A DNA stretch of 64,000 nt from an uncultured Dehalococcoidia bacterium. Lineage in GTDB: Bacteria > Chloroflexota > Dehalococcoidia > Bin125. A program made the position numbers and the translations under genes. The notes below the pieces were generated by a model. It worked only from the letters and a program-made list of their open reading frames with translations, was not told the DNA's origin and ran no database searches. Where the stretch lies: assembly GCA_958295515.1 (NCBI GenBank), contig CATQGW010000002.1:86332-150331 (forward strand). The letters run 5' to 3'. Below, piece after piece: positions 24,080 through 33,256 of the stretch (position 1 is the first letter of the stretch; the number at the start of each line of letters is the position of its first letter).

Positions 24080-25423
24080 CTAACCCTCCAGCGCCAGCAC
24101 CAGCGGCTGGCGAATCGCGTCCGCGATCCAGGTCATGAAGCGCGCGCCGTCGGCCCCGTCCATCACCCGATGATCAAACGTGAACGAGAGCGGCACGATG
24201 TTGCGCGAGACCCAGAGCTCCTGTTCCTCATCCCAGACCGGCCGCCGCTCGGCGCGTCCGATGCCCAGAATCGCCGTATTGGGATGGTGAATCACCGGCG
24301 TGAAGTGCCCCGTGCCCAGACCGCCCAGGTTGGTCACCGTGAAGCTGCTGCCGCGGAAATCCTCCAGCCCCAGATCGCCCGAACGCGCCCGCGCGGAGAC
24401 ATCCGTCAACTCCACCGCCAGCTGGATGATGTTCTTGCGATCGACATCGCGGATCACCGGCACCACCAGCCCGCGCGGGGTATCGACCGCCACGCCCAGA
24501 TGTGTGTAGCGCTTGAGGATCAGTTCGTTGCGCGCGGCGTCGAGCGAACTGTTGACATGCGGATGCGCGCGCAGCGCGGAGGCCGCGATCTTGAGCATGA
24601 TCGACGTCACTGTCAGCTTCCCGCCGGCCTGCTCGGCGCGCTCGCGGTACTGGCGGCGCACCTGATCGAGGTCGGTGATGTCCGCCGTGTGATGCAGCGT
24701 GACATGCGGAATCTCATGCCAGGCGGCGGTCATGTTGCGCTTGATCGTGCGCCGCAGGCGGGTCAGCGGCCTGCGTTCGATCGGTCCGAACTCGGCGAAA
24801 TCGGGCAGCGGCGCGGGCTCGTGCCCCACCATCGCGGTGGGCGGCGGCGCGGCGCTGCGTTCGCGCGCGTGCCGCTTCACATCCTCCTGCGAGATCCGCC
24901 CGCCCGGACCGCTGCCGCCGACCGCCTGAATGTCCACCCCGATCTCGCGCGCAAAGCGGCGCACCGACGGTGAAGCGAAGACCGGCCGTCGGTCCGGCTC
25001 GCCGGCCAGCAGCGGCGGCGTTGCGATCTGCGGCGGCGGAGCGGGTTCGGACGCCTGCACGATCTCCTCGGGCGGCGCGGCGGGAGGTGTCGCCGCCACA
25101 GGCTGAGTGGTAGGCGGCGCAGGCTCGGGCTGGGCCGGCGGCGGCGCGGGCGCAGCGGCAACCCCGGCGGCGTTGACCGTGATCACCCGATCACCGGTGC
25201 GAATCGTGTCCCCAACCCCCACATGGATCGCAGTGATCACGCCCACCACCGAGGACGGCAGATCGAGCGTTGCCTTCTCCGTCTCAATCTCCAGAATCGG
25301 CTGCTCCAGCACCACCGTATCGCCGATCGCCACATGCACCTGCAGCACATCGGCCTCTTCGATCTCCTCGCCGAGATCGGGCAGCAGGAATTCGACCAGC
25401 GAGGCGGTTGCGCTGTTGGCCAC
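24080..25423 (-). CDS. aceF: dihydrolipoamide acetyltransferase (E2) of pyruvate dehydrogenase
   Basis: Core of the complex that passes the acetyl group from lipoamide to CoA. About 447 residues from the GTG at 25423, eight bases after the E1 stop; the open frame extends much further upstream inside aceE but that is a shadow. One lipoyl domain (1-80) has Lys50 in EIETEKATLD. A Pro/Ala linker and a peripheral-subunit-binding domain (FASPSVRRFAREIGV, GPGGRISQEDVKRH) lead to the catalytic domain with SFTFDHRVMDGADG. Only one lipoyl domain is present, fewer than in enterobacterial AceF. Confidence 0.93.
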   Translation of the reverse strand: MANSATASLVEFLLPDLGEEIEEADVLQVHVAIGDTVVLEQPILEIETEKATLDLPSSVVGVITAIHVGVGDTIRTGDRVITVNAAGVAAAPAPPPAQPEPAPPTTQPVAATPPAAPPEEIVQASEPAPPPQIATPPLLAGEPDRRPVFASPSVRRFAREIGVDIQAVGGSGPGGRISQEDVKRHARERSAAPPPTAMVGHEPAPLPDFAEFGPIERRPLTRLRRTIKRNMTAAWHEIPHVTLHHTADITDLDQVRRQYRERAEQAGGKLTVTSIMLKIAASALRAHPHVNSSLDAARNELILKRYTHLGVAVDTPRGLVVPVIRDVDRKNIIQLAVELTDVSARARSGDLGLEDFRGSSFTVTNLGGLGTGHFTPVIHHPNTAILGIGRAERRPVWDEEQELWVSRNIVPLSFTFDHRVMDGADGARFMTWIADAIRQPLVLALEG

Positions 25424-25431
25424 GGCGAACC

Positions 25432-28134
25432 CTACGCGCCCATCGGATCGACGCGATCGACATCGATCCCCAGCGCATCGCGCGCGCGCAGCAACAAATC
25501 GCCCTCCACCGCGCCCTCGCGCAGCAGCATCGAGAGCGCCGCCCAAACAATGTGGCGCGCGTCGATCTCGAAGAAGTCGCGCAGCTCCTCGCGCGTGCCG
25601 CTGCGTCCGTAGCCGTCGGTGCCCAGCGAGGTCAGCGGACCCGGCAGCCACTTGGCCAGCTGATCGGGCAGCGCCGCCAGATAGTCGGTCGCCGCCACAA
25701 TCGGGGCGGCGCTGTCGCCCAGCGCCTGCTGGGCGAAGCAGGCGCGCGGCTCCTCCAGCGGATGCAGGCGATTCCAGCGCCCCGTCCGCTGCGCGTCGCG
25801 GCGCAGCTCGGTCCAAGAGGTCACCGACCAGACATCGCCGGCGACGCCGTAATCCTCCCAGAGCATGCGCTGCGCCTTGCGCACCTCGTTCAGAATCGGT
25901 CCGCTGCCCAGCAGCCGCACATCCGGCGAGCTGCCGCCCGGCGCCGAATCGAGGCGGTAGATGCCGCGCAGGATGCCCTCGCGCACGCATTCGTCCTCGG
26001 GCATCGGCGGCTGCACGTAGGCCTCGTTCTCGACGGTCAGGTAGTAGAACACATCCTCATCGAGTTCGTGCATCCGGCGGATGCCCTCCTGGATGATCAC
26101 CGCCGTCTCGTAGGCATAGGCCGGGTCGTAGGAGATCAGGTTGGGAATCGTGGAGGCCAGCAGGTGGCTGTGCCCGTCCTGGTGCTGCAAGCCCTCGCCG
26201 TTGAGCGTGGTGCGGCCGGCCGTCGCCCCAATCAGGAATCCCCGCGTCCGCGCGTCCCCCGCCGCGTAGGCCAGATCGCCAATCCGCTGCAAGCCGAACA
26301 TCGAGTAGAAGATGAAGAACGGGATCGTCGGCATCTTCAGCGTCGAATAAGACATGCCGGCCGCGATGAACGAGGACATCGCCCCCGCCTCGGTGATCCC
26401 TTCCTCCAAAATCTGCCCGTCGCGCGATTCCTTGTAGAACAGCAGCCGGTCCGAATCGACCGGCTCGTACAGCTGCCCGCCCGAGGCGTAGATGCCGAAC
26501 TCGCGGAACATCCCCTCCATCCCGAAGGTGCGCGATTCGTCGGGCACGATCGGCACGATCCGCGGGCCCAGCTCGCGATCGCGCAGCAGACGGCTGAGCA
26601 TCCGCACGAAGGCCATCGTGGTTGAGGCCTCGCGGTCGCCGGTGCCCTCGTGGAATTCCGCGAACGTCTCATCGGGCGGCGAGGTTAGGTCGCTCGGCGG
26701 CGCGCGCCGCTCCGGCACCGGTCCGCGCAGCGCCTGCCGACGCTGCGCAACGTAGACCGCCTCGCGGCTGTCGTGCGCCGGACGGTAGAGCGGCGCGCCC
26801 ACCACCTCCTCATCCGACAGCGGGATATCGAAGCGGTCGCGGAACTGCATCAGCTCGCGCTCGTTCAACTCTTTCTGCTGATGCGTAATGTTGCGCCCCT
26901 CGCCGGCCTCGCCCAGCCCGTAGCCCTTGATCGTGCGCGCCAGAATCACGGTCGGCGCGCCCTTGTGCGCGGCCGCCGCCGCGTAGGCGGCATGCACCTT
27001 GACCGGATCGTGTCCGCCCAGCCGCAAACGCCAGAGCTGGTCGTCGCTCAGGTCCTCCACCAGCGCGCGCAGGCGCGGGTCCACGCCCCAGAAGTCCTCG
27101 CGGATGTAGGCCCCGCCGGCCACCGTGTACTTCTGATACTGCCCGTCCACCACCTCGCCCATCCGCCGGATCAGCAGCCCCTGCTCATCGCGCGCCAGCA
27201 GCGCATCCCACTCGCTGCCCCAGATCACCTTGATCACATTCCAACCCACCCCGCGAAAGACCGCCTCCAGCTCCTGGATGATCTGCCCGTTGCCGCGCAC
27301 CGGACCGTCCAGCCGCTGGAGGTTGCAGTTGACCACGAAGATCAGATTGTCCAGCGATTCCCGCGAAGCCAGCGCGATCGACCCCAAACTCTCCGGCTCG
27401 TCCGTCTCGCCGTCGCCCAGAAAGCACCAAATCTTGCGGTCGGTCGGCGGAATCAGCCCGCGGTTCTCCAGATAGCGGATGAAGCGCGCCTGATAGATCG
27501 CCTGGATCGGTCCCAGCCCCATCGAGACGGTGGTGAACTGCCAGAAATCGTCCATCAGCCAGGGATGCGGATAGGAGGGCAGCCCGCCGTCGAGCTCGCG
27601 GCGAAAGCGGTGCAGCTGCGCCGGCGTGAGCCGCCCCTCCACATACGCCCGCGCGTAAATCCCCGGCGCGGCGTGCCCCTGGAAATAGATCAGGTCGCCC
27701 CCGCTGGGATGATCCTGCCCGCGAAAGAAATGATTGAAGCCCACCTCGTGCAGCGTGGCCGCCGAAGCGTAGGTCGAGATATGCCCGCCGATCCCGTGGC
27801 TCTTCATGTTGGCTTCGACCACCATCGCCATCGCGTTCCAGCGGATGATGCTCTTAATCCGCCGCTCCAGCGCCAAATCGCCCGGATAGGGCGGCTGCTT
27901 CTCGACCGGGATGGTGTTGACGTACGGCGTCTGAGAGGTGACGGGCAGGCGGATGCCGGAACGCTGCGCCTCAATCTGCAAGGCCTGGAGCAGACGGCTG
28001 ACCCGCTCCGGACCGCGCCGCAGCGCGACATCGCGCAGCGAGTCGATCCAGTCGTGCGTCTCCAGCCAGTCGTCCGCGCCGTCGGAACCGCTGCGAGCCA
28101 GCGCCGCGCGCCAGGGGGACTCGGAGGTCGTCAC
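25432..28134 (-). CDS. aceE: pyruvate dehydrogenase E1, homodimeric type
   Basis: Thiamine-diphosphate enzyme that decarboxylates pyruvate and acetylates lipoamide. About 900 residues in the single-chain AceE form rather than alpha/beta E1. The TPP motif runs from FLGDGETDEPESL to FVVNCNLQ. Family blocks such as DDFWQFTTVSMGLGPI, RTIKGYGLGEAGEGRN and TAGRTTLNGEGLQHQDGHSH are intact. I use GTG 28134 (TTSESPWRAAL); the frame runs to an ATG at 28230 but that extension is not family-like. E2, E3 and folP follow; lipB and lipA, which lipoylate E2, are divergent. Confidence 0.95.
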   Translation of the reverse strand: MTTSESPWRAALARSGSDGADDWLETHDWIDSLRDVALRRGPERVSRLLQALQIEAQRSGIRLPVTSQTPYVNTIPVEKQPPYPGDLALERRIKSIIRWNAMAMVVEANMKSHGIGGHISTYASAATLHEVGFNHFFRGQDHPSGGDLIYFQGHAAPGIYARAYVEGRLTPAQLHRFRRELDGGLPSYPHPWLMDDFWQFTTVSMGLGPIQAIYQARFIRYLENRGLIPPTDRKIWCFLGDGETDEPESLGSIALASRESLDNLIFVVNCNLQRLDGPVRGNGQIIQELEAVFRGVGWNVIKVIWGSEWDALLARDEQGLLIRRMGEVVDGQYQKYTVAGGAYIREDFWGVDPRLRALVEDLSDDQLWRLRLGGHDPVKVHAAYAAAAAHKGAPTVILARTIKGYGLGEAGEGRNITHQQKELNERELMQFRDRFDIPLSDEEVVGAPLYRPAHDSREAVYVAQRRQALRGPVPERRAPPSDLTSPPDETFAEFHEGTGDREASTTMAFVRMLSRLLRDRELGPRIVPIVPDESRTFGMEGMFREFGIYASGGQLYEPVDSDRLLFYKESRDGQILEEGITEAGAMSSFIAAGMSYSTLKMPTIPFFIFYSMFGLQRIGDLAYAAGDARTRGFLIGATAGRTTLNGEGLQHQDGHSHLLASTIPNLISYDPAYAYETAVIIQEGIRRMHELDEDVFYYLTVENEAYVQPPMPEDECVREGILRGIYRLDSAPGGSSPDVRLLGSGPILNEVRKAQRMLWEDYGVAGDVWSVTSWTELRRDAQRTGRWNRLHPLEEPRACFAQQALGDSAAPIVAATDYLAALPDQLAKWLPGPLTSLGTDGYGRSGTREELRDFFEIDARHIVWAALSMLLREGAVEGDLLLRARDALGIDVDRVDPMGA

Positions 28135-28261
28135 AGCTAGCCACCGGCAGCCGGTCGCGGCCGGGGTGCGCGCGATGCCGCTGCCGCCCCAATGTACCCG
28201 ATTGCAGCCCTCAGACCCGCTGCCGCTCATACACTGAGCCGGTAGCCAAGCGAGCCAGCCC

Positions 28262-28948
28262 GTGCCCCAGCCGCCTACACCTACGATCGTCGCTGCGCTG
28301 CGCTGGGGCGCGACCGACTACCGCGAGGCAATCCGCTGGCAAGCGGCGCGCGCCGCAGCGGTGGCCGACGGCAGTGCGCCGGAGACGGTGCTGTTCCTCG
28401 AACACCACGCCGTCTACACGATGGGGCGGCGCGGCGGCCGCAAGCATCTGCTCAGACCCGAATTCGCGCTTGGCGCGGAGGTGATCGACGCGGACCGCGG
28501 CGGCGACATCACCTTCCACGGCCCCGGCCAGCTGGTCGTCTACCCGATCCTCCGCCTGCGCGAGCGCAGCATCGGGATCGCCCGCTACGTGCGCCTGCTG
28601 GAGCAGGCGATGATCGAAACCGCCGCCGCGTTCGGCGTGCGCGCCGAGCGGCGGCGCGGACAGCCGGGCTGCTGGGTAGAGGAGCGCAAGCTCGGCTCGG
28701 TCGGCGTGCGGCTCTCGCACGGCGTCTCCACCCACGGACTCGCGCTCAACGTCTGCACCGAGCTCGGATGGTTCGATGCGATCACCCCCTGCGGCATCGC
28801 CGGCGCGCGGATCACCTCGCTCTCGCAAGAGCTGGGGCGATCCGTTTCGGTGAACGAGGCCGCGGAGACGATGCGCGCTGCGTTCAACGACATCTTTGCG
28901 CTTCGGTTGGCATTTCCCACAAGGTTGTCGACGGCGGCGCGGCCATGA
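28262..28948 (+). CDS. lipB: octanoyl-[acyl-carrier-protein]:protein N-octanoyltransferase LipB
   Basis: Moves octanoyl from acyl carrier protein to lipoyl domains, the first step of lipoate assembly. It is 228 residues from the GTG at 28262. GGDITFHGPGQLVVYPIL is the signature block, the active lysine lies in ERKLGSVGVR, and the active cysteine in ITPCGIAGARITSL. The last 20 residues are a variable tail. A TACACT box (28230-28235) could be the promoter, leaving a 25-base leader. The stop overlaps the lipA ATG. It is divergent from aceE, whose E2 partner is the natural substrate. Confidence 0.95.
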   Translation: MPQPPTPTIVAALRWGATDYREAIRWQAARAAAVADGSAPETVLFLEHHAVYTMGRRGGRKHLLRPEFALGAEVIDADRGGDITFHGPGQLVVYPILRLRERSIGIARYVRLLEQAMIETAAAFGVRAERRRGQPGCWVEERKLGSVGVRLSHGVSTHGLALNVCTELGWFDAITPCGIAGARITSLSQELGRSVSVNEAAETMRAAFNDIFALRLAFPTRLSTAARP

Positions 28949-29853
28949 CCAGCCCCACGCGCGAGCGCAAACCCTCCTGGATTCGCGCCCAGTGGCCGGG
29001 CGGCCAACGCTACGGCGAGATCGTCGCGCTGCTGCGCGAGTCCGCGCTGCACAGCGTCTGTCAGGAAGCCCGCTGCCCGAACATCGGCGAGTGCTTCAAC
29101 CGCGGCACCGCCACCTTCATGATCCTCGGCGACACCTGCACCCGCGCCTGCGGCTTCTGCGCGGTGAACTCCGGCCGCCCCGCGCCGCTCGACTGGGGCG
29201 AGCCGCAGCGACTCGCCGACACGGTGCAGCGGCTCGGCCTCAACTACGTCGTCATCACCTCGGTGAACCGCGACGACGCCCCCGACGGCGGCGCGGCGAT
29301 CTTCGCCGCCTGCATCGACGCCGTGCGCCAACGCCGCCCCGCATGCTCGGTGGAGGTGCTGATCCCCGACCTGCTGGGCGACTGGGATGCGCTGGCGACG
29401 GTGCTGTCGGCGCAGCCCACGGTGCTCAATCACAATCTCGAAACCGTCGAGCGGCTCTACCCGCGCGTGCGCCATCAGGCGCGCTACGCGCGCAGCCTCG
29501 AACTGCTGCGCCGCGCCGCCGAATACCGCCCGCGCATCCCCACCAAGAGCGGCTTCATGCTCGGCCTCGGCGAACGGCGCGAGGAAGTCTCTCAGCTGCT
29601 GCGCGACTTGCGCGCCGCCAATTGCGATCTGCTCACCATCGGCCAATATCTGCGCCCCTCAGCCAAACATCTGCCGGTCGCCCGCTACGTGCCGCCGCAG
29701 GAGTTCGACGACATCCGCGCCGAAGCGCTGTCGCTGGGCTTCGCCCACGTCGAATCCGGCCCAATGGTGCGCTCCTCCTATCACGCCGAGGAGCAGGCCC
29801 GCGCAGCGCGCATCTTTCACGGCGCGCTGCTCGAAGAAGGCGCGCAGGCCTAG
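28945..29853 (+). CDS. lipA: lipoyl synthase LipA
   Basis: Radical-SAM enzyme that inserts two sulfurs into octanoyl groups on lipoyl domains. It is 302 residues from the ATG at 28945, overlapping the lipB stop (ATGA). The auxiliary cluster cysteines are in CQEARCPNIGEC and the radical-SAM cluster in CTRACGFC. The third auxiliary ligand motif RSSY is in GPMVRSSYHAEEQ near the C-terminus. TSVNRDDAPDGG, NHNLETVERLYPRVR and TKSGFMLGLGE are family hallmarks. A REP palindrome follows the gene. Confidence 0.97.
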   Translation: MTSPTRERKPSWIRAQWPGGQRYGEIVALLRESALHSVCQEARCPNIGECFNRGTATFMILGDTCTRACGFCAVNSGRPAPLDWGEPQRLADTVQRLGLNYVVITSVNRDDAPDGGAAIFAACIDAVRQRRPACSVEVLIPDLLGDWDALATVLSAQPTVLNHNLETVERLYPRVRHQARYARSLELLRRAAEYRPRIPTKSGFMLGLGERREEVSQLLRDLRAANCDLLTIGQYLRPSAKHLPVARYVPPQEFDDIRAEALSLGFAHVESGPMVRSSYHAEEQARAARIFHGALLEEGAQA

Positions 29854-29932
29854 CCACCGCCGCCTTCCGCCACACCCGCACTCCCTCCGTCATCCCGCCC
29901 CACCCCCCCGTCATACCCGCGCCCACCAATTC

Positions 29933-29966
29933 CGTCATACCCGCGCTTGCCGCGGGTATCTCGCCG
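29933..29966. repeat. single REP palindrome with upstream half copies
   Basis: CGTCATACCCGCG, loop CTTGC, CGCGGGTATCTCGCCG. The half copies CCGTCATCCCGCCC (from 29887) and CCGTCATACCCGCGCC (from 29909) lie just upstream. It fills the gap between lipA and the convergent LysM gene and might act as a bidirectional transcription stop. Confidence 0.75.
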
Positions 29967-30007
29967 TGACCAGCAACAGGCCCCAACGACTGTGTGCCCA
30001 CAACCCT

Positions 30008-30823
30008 CTACTCGTCGGGCTGCGGCACCAGCAGGATGTCGCCAGGGTGGATGATGTCCGACGCGGTCAACCCATTCAGCGCCAGAATCGCGTCCACCGT
30101 CGATTCGTAGTTCAGCGCGATTTCGTACAGCGTGTCGCCCTCCACGACCGTGTGCTGCACGGTGCGCGCGGGCGGCGCGGCGGCCTCCGCGCTGGCCGGC
30201 TTCAGCTCGACCGGCGTCGCCGGCGCGGGGTCGGCCACCACGATCGGCCGCGCCTGGCTGACCGGCGGCGCGGCAGGAGTTGCCGCCGCCGCCGGAGCGG
30301 CAGCGCCGCCCGCGGTGGTCGGCGCAACGACCTGCGCGGCCGGCGCGGGCAGTGCGGCGTTCGGATCACCCTCGCGGCTGCGGTCGATCACCTGCGGATT
30401 GGCTTCCAGCGCCACCGCCGGCGCGGCCGCCTCGCCGCCGCCGCCCAGCGCGCCGCCGATGTAGAGGATCAGCGCCAGCACCCCGCAGGCGCCCACTACG
30501 AACGCCAGATGCACACGGTCGGGCATCACCCAGCGACCGTCCGGCGCGCGGCGAACGCCGATCATGCCGGAAACGCCCGCGCCCACCGAACCGCCCGAAC
30601 GGCGCGGCGTGGCGGCAAACGGCGTGTGCGCCACGCGCTGCGCAGCGGGGCGGGCCTCGGCCGGCGAGGAATCCAGCCACCAGGTCGCGCCCGCGGCAGC
30701 CAGACAGCCCAGCGCGGCCGCAAGCAGCCAGAGCCCCGGTCCGGGCCAGGCTGCGCCGAAAATCAGGAGTAGTGCGAAGGCCGCTGCGCAGAGCGCGGCC
30801 GCGGGTTTCGGTTCCAGGCGCAT
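30008..30823 (-). CDS. membrane protein with C-terminal LysM domain
   Basis: Protein of 271 residues. Two N-terminal membrane helices (LCAAAFALLLIFGAAW, LWLLAAALGCLAAAGATWWL) and a third near 105-125 (LAFVVGACGVLALILYIGG) are followed by an Ala/Pro/Val-rich linker. A C-terminal LysM module (HTVVEGDTLYEIALNYES, LNGLTASDIIHPGDILLVP) binds peptidoglycan-type glycans. The LysM part would face outside. A TACAGT box near 30867 on this strand could be the promoter. It converges on lipA. Likely a cell-envelope anchoring protein; no catalytic domain is seen. Confidence 0.8.
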   Translation of the reverse strand: MRLEPKPAAALCAAAFALLLIFGAAWPGPGLWLLAAALGCLAAAGATWWLDSSPAEARPAAQRVAHTPFAATPRRSGGSVGAGVSGMIGVRRAPDGRWVMPDRVHLAFVVGACGVLALILYIGGALGGGGEAAAPAVALEANPQVIDRSREGDPNAALPAPAAQVVAPTTAGGAAAPAAAATPAAPPVSQARPIVVADPAPATPVELKPASAEAAAPPARTVQHTVVEGDTLYEIALNYESTVDAILALNGLTASDIIHPGDILLVPQPDE

Positions 30824-30974
30824 GGTTGGGCTCGCCGTGAGACCCGCCGCCGCTCGATTCGACTGTAGGACGCGCCCCGCCCGCCTGACAACCCACAGCG
30901 GGGATGTCTTCTACACTCGCAGGGCATAGTTCGGCACGCTCGCGGGGGTCTCCCAGGTTCGAGGGTGAGGCGAG

Positions 30975-32261
30975 ATGACGCAGGCCAAAGACCCGACGGC
31001 GCAGCTATCCGATCTCGCGCAATCCGCGGGGCTGGATATGGACGACATGGACGGGCGGCAGCGCGATGTCGGCAACGCCGACATCTTCGCGCGGATCGCC
31101 CACTTTCAGCTGGCCGAACAGGCCCGCGCCGTCGGCCTCTATCCCTTCTTCCAGCCCGTCGAGGTCAACGACGGCCCCGAAGCGGAGGTCAACGGGCGGC
31201 GCGTGATCATGCTCGGCTCGAACAACTACCTCGGGCTGACCCGCCACCCCGAGGTGCTGGCCGCCGCCCACGCCGCGCTGGACCGCTGGGGACCCTCGAT
31301 GACCGGCTCGCGCCTGCTCAACGGCACCAGCCCCGTGCATCTCGAACTCGAAGAAGCGCTGGCCGATTTCCTCGGTACCGAGTCGGCGATCGTCTTCTCC
31401 ACCGGTTACCTGGCCAATCTGGGCACCGTCTCCGCGCTCGTCGACCGTCACGGCGTCTCAGTGCTGGACCGCGACGTACACGCCAGCATCTACGACGCCG
31501 CCGCGCTGGCGCTGGGCAAGTACGTGCGCTTCCAACACAACGACCCCGAGCACCTGGCGCGGGTGCTGGACAACCTCGGCGACGAAACGCCGCGGCTGGT
31601 GATCGTCGACGGCGCGTACTCGATGGGCGGCGACCTCGCGCCGCTGCCCGCGCTCCGGGCGGTCTGCGAGCAGCGCAACACCCGAATGCTGGTCGACGAC
31701 GCGCACGCGATCGGCACCGTCGGCCCCACCGGACGCGGCACCTTCAGTCACTTCGGACTCGACCAGGGCGAGGACCTGGTGATCGGCACCTTCAGCAAAA
31801 CGCTCGCCTCGGTCGGCGGCTTCTGCGCCGGCCCGCGCGTCGTCATCGAGTACATCCAGCACTTCGGCCGACCGATGCTGTTCACCGCCTCGCTGCCGCC
31901 CGCCTCCGCGGCCGCCGCGCTGGCGGCGCTGCGCCTGATCGACGCGGAACCGTGGCGCGTCCAGCGGGTACAGGAGCTCGGCGCGCGGATGCGCAAACGG
32001 CTCGCCGAGCTGGGCTTCGATGTCGCCGACAGCCAGACGCCGATCATCCCGATCCGCGTCGGCGACGAAGTCCGCACTGCGGTCTTCTGGCGCGACCTGC
32101 TCAGCCACGGCGTCTACACCAACGCCGTGGTCGCCCCCGCCGTGCCGCGCGGACAGGCGATCCTGCGCACCTCCTACATCGCCACCCACAGCGACGAGCA
32201 GCTCGAACAGGCGCTGGAGATTTTCGCCGAGGCCGGGCGGCGCTCGGGCGTGATCGCCTGA
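30975..32261 (+). CDS. alpha-oxoamine synthase family PLP enzyme (serine palmitoyltransferase-like)
   Basis: PLP enzyme of 428 residues that would condense an amino acid with an acyl-CoA. The MTGSRLLNGTSPVHLELE block resembles serine palmitoyltransferases more than BioF or KBL. DDAHAIGTVGPTGRG is the PLP-ring aspartate block, GTFSKTLASVGGF holds the Schiff-base Lys275, and MLGSNNYLGLTRHPEV is the common N-terminal motif. An N-terminal extension of about 50 residues precedes the core. GAGGCGAG is the ribosome site and TACACT at 30912-30917 a likely -10. An SDR reductase follows after three bases. BioF activity remains possible, but no other biotin gene is nearby. Confidence 0.85.
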   Translation: MTQAKDPTAQLSDLAQSAGLDMDDMDGRQRDVGNADIFARIAHFQLAEQARAVGLYPFFQPVEVNDGPEAEVNGRRVIMLGSNNYLGLTRHPEVLAAAHAALDRWGPSMTGSRLLNGTSPVHLELEEALADFLGTESAIVFSTGYLANLGTVSALVDRHGVSVLDRDVHASIYDAAALALGKYVRFQHNDPEHLARVLDNLGDETPRLVIVDGAYSMGGDLAPLPALRAVCEQRNTRMLVDDAHAIGTVGPTGRGTFSHFGLDQGEDLVIGTFSKTLASVGGFCAGPRVVIEYIQHFGRPMLFTASLPPASAAAALAALRLIDAEPWRVQRVQELGARMRKRLAELGFDVADSQTPIIPIRVGDEVRTAVFWRDLLSHGVYTNAVVAPAVPRGQAILRTSYIATHSDEQLEQALEIFAEAGRRSGVIA

Positions 32262-32264
32262 GCC

Positions 32265-33251
32265 GTGCGCGTCCTGCTGACCGGCGCGAGCGGCTTTGTC
32301 GGCGGCCACACCGCCGCCGCGCTGCACGACGCCGACCACGAACTGCGCCTGCTCACCCGCGCCAGCAGCGACCTTTCGCGCCTCGACGAACAGCAAATCC
32401 CCTACGAGCGCGTGGTCGTCGATCTCGACGGCGATCGCGAGGGACTGGACGCAGCCTGCGAAGGCATCGACGCCGTCGTCCACATCGCCGCCCGCCTGCG
32501 CGCGCGCGACGCCGCCGAATTCATGCGCACCAACGCCGAGGCGACCGCCGCGCTGGGCGAAGCGGCGAGGGACGCAGGCGCGCGCTGCTTCATCTACCTC
32601 TCCTCGCTGGCTGCGCTGGGACCCGCGCCCGGCGACAGCCCCGAGCCGCCCGATACGCCGCCGCATCCGACCTCCGACTACGGACGCTCAAAGCTGGCCG
32701 GGGAGCAGGCGCTGGCGGCGTTGGGCGGCGACATGGCGCTGGCGATGATCCGCGCGCCGCTGATCTACGGTCCCGCCGACCGCGGCCTGCTGCCGTTCTT
32801 CTGGATGGCCGAGCGCGGCTTCGCGCCGCAGCTGAGCGACGGCGGCAACCGCGTCGCCGGCGTCTACGGCCCCGATCTGGCCGCGGCGCTCGTCGCAGTC
32901 CTCGAACAGCCGCCGCCCGAACCCGCCACCTGGCAGATCAGCGACGGCGGCGGCGCGTACAGCTGGCGCGAGCTGCTCGCCGCGCTGGAGGGCGCGGCAG
33001 GGCGCAAACTGCGCATCGTGCCGCTGCCGCCGCCGGTCTGGGACGCCATGGCGATCGCCTCCGAAGCTTGGGCCGCGACCACCGGCAGCGAGCCGCTGCT
33101 GGACCGCTCGCGCGTAATCGAACTGCAGCAACGCGCCTGGTTGGCCGACGGCGCGGCGCTCGAAGCCGCCACCGGCTGGCGTCCGACGGTGGGCATCGAA
33201 CAGGGACTGGCGGAGACGATGCGCTGGTACCGACAGGCCGGATGGGTATAG
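32265..33251 (+). CDS. NAD(P)-dependent epimerase/reductase (extended SDR)
   Basis: Protein of 328 residues from the GTG at 32265. The Rossmann glycine motif GASGFVG is at 7-13 and the catalytic Tyr139/Lys143 are in DYGRSKLAGEQ, so the active site is intact. LSSLAALGP supplies the upstream Ser. Directly downstream of the oxoamine synthase, it is well placed to reduce the 3-keto product, as the extended-SDR reductase CerR does in bacterial ceramide synthesis; that role is inferred from position only. The alternative is a nucleotide-sugar epimerase. Confidence 0.83.
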   Translation: MRVLLTGASGFVGGHTAAALHDADHELRLLTRASSDLSRLDEQQIPYERVVVDLDGDREGLDAACEGIDAVVHIAARLRARDAAEFMRTNAEATAALGEAARDAGARCFIYLSSLAALGPAPGDSPEPPDTPPHPTSDYGRSKLAGEQALAALGGDMALAMIRAPLIYGPADRGLLPFFWMAERGFAPQLSDGGNRVAGVYGPDLAAALVAVLEQPPPEPATWQISDGGGAYSWRELLAALEGAAGRKLRIVPLPPPVWDAMAIASEAWAATTGSEPLLDRSRVIELQQRAWLADGAALEAATGWRPTVGIEQGLAETMRWYRQAGWV

Positions 33252-33256
33252 GACAC

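Noticed and set aside
24080..25990. A 636-residue E2 starting inside aceE
   Set aside because: The extra N-terminal 190 codons are a shadow of aceE; the lipoyl domain starts at GTG 25423, right after the aceE stop.
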